Assembly (NCBI RefSeq): GCF_004799645.1
Contig: NZ_CP031305.1
Span: forward strand, 2,542,001 to 2,606,000
Source: Natronorubrum bangense
GTDB taxonomy: Archaea > Halobacteriota > Halobacteria > Halobacteriales > Natrialbaceae
Direction of reading: 5' to 3'
Length of the DNA: 64,000 bases
The notes under the pieces are model-generated. The model did no database searches. It was not told where the DNA came from and saw nothing but the letters and a program-made list of their open reading frames with translations. Shown one piece after another: positions 62,902-64,000 of the stretch (the first letter of the stretch is position 1; the number at the start of each line of letters is the position of its first letter). Position numbers and translations under genes: made by a program.

Positions 62902-62983
62902 CCAGATACACTGGCTCCCCCACTCTTGGGGTAGAGGCCGAGTTCACTGACAAGCCCCGCGCCACCGTGCGCGGGGCAGTTGA
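62830..62983 (+). ncRNA. Predicted reRNA (omega RNA) scaffold at the element's right end
   Basis: In this family the guide RNA scaffold overlaps the end of tnpB and the right-end hairpin, and the guide begins at the first host base, 62984. The hairpin at about 62955-62976 is seen; boundaries and transcription are inferred, not shown by sequence. Confidence 0.4.
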
Positions 62984-63044
62984 CTCGCGTTCTGTCCGGA
63001 CTGTGGTGGCCGCACGCAGAATATCGCAGTCCCTCGAGAGTAGT
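62984..63044 (+). pseudogene. 3' half of the split zinc-ribbon gene
   Basis: Reads L-A-F then 'CPDCGGRTQNIAVPRE' and TAG (63042-63044). Joined to 61531-61612 it gives a 47-codon protein with CTVC and CPDC pairs, in frame and with the family's usual spacing. Confidence 0.78.
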
Positions 63045-63140
63045 CGCCTGTCAACAGAAGTTCTCCCACCGCCGGCTCCCATCAGTACCGGAGCGACCGC
63101 GTCCGTCGGATGGGTGCAAAACCCGTTTCAGTCGAGTGAC

Positions 63141-63608
63141 TCAGTCGAAATCCGGCAGATCCTCCGGCGGTTCGTACTCGGCCTCCCAGTCGATATACTC
63201 GTCTTTGAGTATTTCCGAGACGATCTGTCCGAACTCGGTTAGTTCGGCGTTGATCGAGGAGACAGTTCCCCACGTGTCGAGGTCGGGATGGTACTCCCGC
63301 GCCTGCCAGTCTTCGGGGATGCCGGGGGCGTGATAGCCGACGCGGTCAGCGAAGTCGTCCCAAAAGAAGTCAAACCCCGCGAAAAGATCGAGGTCGCGGG
63401 CAATCTCGTACGCCCGTTCCTCGAGATCAGTATCCACAAGCCACTCTTCGAATGCCTCCTCCCAGGCCCCTTCCTCGAGAAACTCCTGCAGTTCCTCGCG
63501 GCGGTAGTCGATGTCGGCTCCGTCTGCACTGATCGTTGCGTCCTCGTACTCGTTCGGATCGACGTACTCCAGTTCCGGTGGCTCGGGGGGTTCGACCTCG
63601 AGTGTCAT
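63141..63608 (-). CDS. Acidic haloarchaeal hypothetical protein, 155 aa
   Basis: 155 residues. Opens 'MTLEVEPPEPPELEYVDPNEYED' and has aromatic-rich helices ('ARDLDLFAGFDFFWDDFADRVGYHAPG'), ending 'EPPEDLPDFD'. Very low pI. No motif. ATG 63608 is preferred since the longer frame adds an arginine-rich stretch. Function unknown. Confidence 0.65.
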   Translation of the reverse strand: MTLEVEPPEPPELEYVDPNEYEDATISADGADIDYRREELQEFLEEGAWEEAFEEWLVDTDLEERAYEIARDLDLFAGFDFFWDDFADRVGYHAPGIPEDWQAREYHPDLDTWGTVSSINAELTEFGQIVSEILKDEYIDWEAEYEPPEDLPDFD

Positions 63609-63752
63609 AGACAGGGGTACGGACGGTTTGCGGATAAGAATTCCCTCCCCGGAACGACGCGTTTTCGAGCGACCGGTCAGCAGCCAACGTCCCGCTCCTG
63701 GCGAATGTAGCCGATCCCCACAGTTATTCCGACACAGTCCCAACACGTCACT

Positions 63753-64000
63753 ATGGGCAGCGAGCGCGGCGGAACGAACTATAGCCTCACGGAGATCTTC
63801 GCCATCAAGTTCGTCCTTGCCGATATTCTGATCATTGCCGTGTTGCTGTTTGCCGGCCCGCTGTATGCCCTCGCGATCACGGCGCTGCTCGTGGTGAGTG
63901 TCTTTCTCGTCTGGTATCTCACCCAGCGCGTTGGTCCTGTCGGCACCGACACGACCGACTCGAGTCGATCGGACCGCGAACGCGACCCCGTCACGAAACT
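63753..64000 (+). CDS. Membrane protein, N-terminal part (cut by window end)
   Basis: 82 codons visible: polar start 'MGSERGGTNYSLTEIF', two hydrophobic helices (about 18-38 and 41-58), then a polar tail '...RERDPVTK'. In haloarchaea this layout often continues into a SHOCT domain; that part is outside the window, so it is only a guess. Confidence 0.6.
   Translation, partial: MGSERGGTNYSLTEIFAIKFVLADILIIAVLLFAGPLYALAITALLVVSVFLVWYLTQRVGPVGTDTTDSSRSDRERDPVTK

Larger units (their letters stand above)
61613..62983 (+). mobile_element. IS605-group tnpB-only element (IS1341 type)
   Basis: 1371 bp as defined by rejoining the split gene. Left end has the hairpin ccccgcc/ggcgggg (near 61632-61652), right end ccccgcgc/gcgcgggg (near 62955-62976, cagttga end). 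It carries tnpB only, no tnpA, so it depends on a transposase in trans. No target duplication, as expected for this family. Confidence 0.78.

Overview
The window reads as chromosomal DNA of an extremely halophilic archaeon (class Halobacteria; Natrialbales is my guess, an inference). Reasons seen directly: GC-rich DNA with strongly acidic proteins, TATA boxes about 26-30 nt before start codons with little or no leader (psmB, tnpB, glmS), a TFB, a propeptide-bearing proteasome beta subunit, a halorhodopsin, Tat-type export signals, and many small zinc-ribbon proteins of kinds known from haloarchaea. Coding density is high, with many 1-8 bp overlaps.

Layout. 1-2.7 kb: amino-acid permease fused to a UspA domain (cut by the window edge) and a membrane protein. 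2.9-6.1 kb: light-energy cluster of halorhodopsin, divergent to lycopene cyclase and a Brp/Blh carotene dioxygenase, so pump and retinal synthesis sit together. 6.2-10.5 kb: TctA-like transporter, BtpA-like protein, old-yellow-enzyme oxidoreductase, thioredoxin-like protein. 10.7-17 kb: amino-acid/amide metabolism genes (Lrp regulator, aminotransferase, amidase, FAD amine oxidase, ornithine cyclodeaminase family). 17-19.6 kb: a degenerate sensor kinase convergent with a HalX response regulator. 19.7-31.8 kb: purL, HxlR regulator, aldo/keto reductase, TFB, HTH-CBS protein, UPF0212 protein, psmB, Gfo/Idh/MocA and ThuA pair, DUF389 membrane protein. 31.8-32.4 kb: decayed insertion-sequence remnant. 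32.5-39 kb: R15P-isomerase/eIF2B homologue, Tat lipoprotein deacetylase, Mrp ATPase, UDG-family protein, small membrane protein, then tRNA-Ser(UGA) followed by tandem copies of its own 3' end. 39.5-46.1 kb: the methylaspartate-cycle cluster (mutase S and E, methylaspartate ammonia-lyase, mesaconyl-CoA hydratase, methylmalyl-CoA lyase, divergent CoA-transferase). 46.4-52 kb: small zinc and HTH proteins, GTP cyclohydrolase III, CBS protein, phosphoglycerate kinase overlapping an acetyltransferase, tRNA-Thr(UGU). 52.2-56.3 kb: exported protein, UspA fusion, dCTP-deaminase-like and MOSC proteins. 56.4-59.2 kb: a 935-residue protein with an actin-like ATPase domain, a coiled coil of about 520 residues and a C-terminal membrane segment. 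59.2-64 kb: zinc ribbon, MFS transporter, a tnpB element that splits a small zinc-ribbon gene, and two further haloarchaeal genes.

How genes work together. The cyclase and dioxygenase turn lycopene into beta-carotene and retinal for the chloride pump. The methylaspartate cluster contains the signature steps for acetyl-CoA assimilation from glutamate to glyoxylate plus propionyl-CoA. The most unusual items are the actin-like/coiled-coil/membrane protein, the tnpB insertion whose host gene can be rebuilt to the base, the tandem tRNA-Ser 3'-end copies, and a sensor that has lost both its phospho-acceptor His and its N-box Asn.
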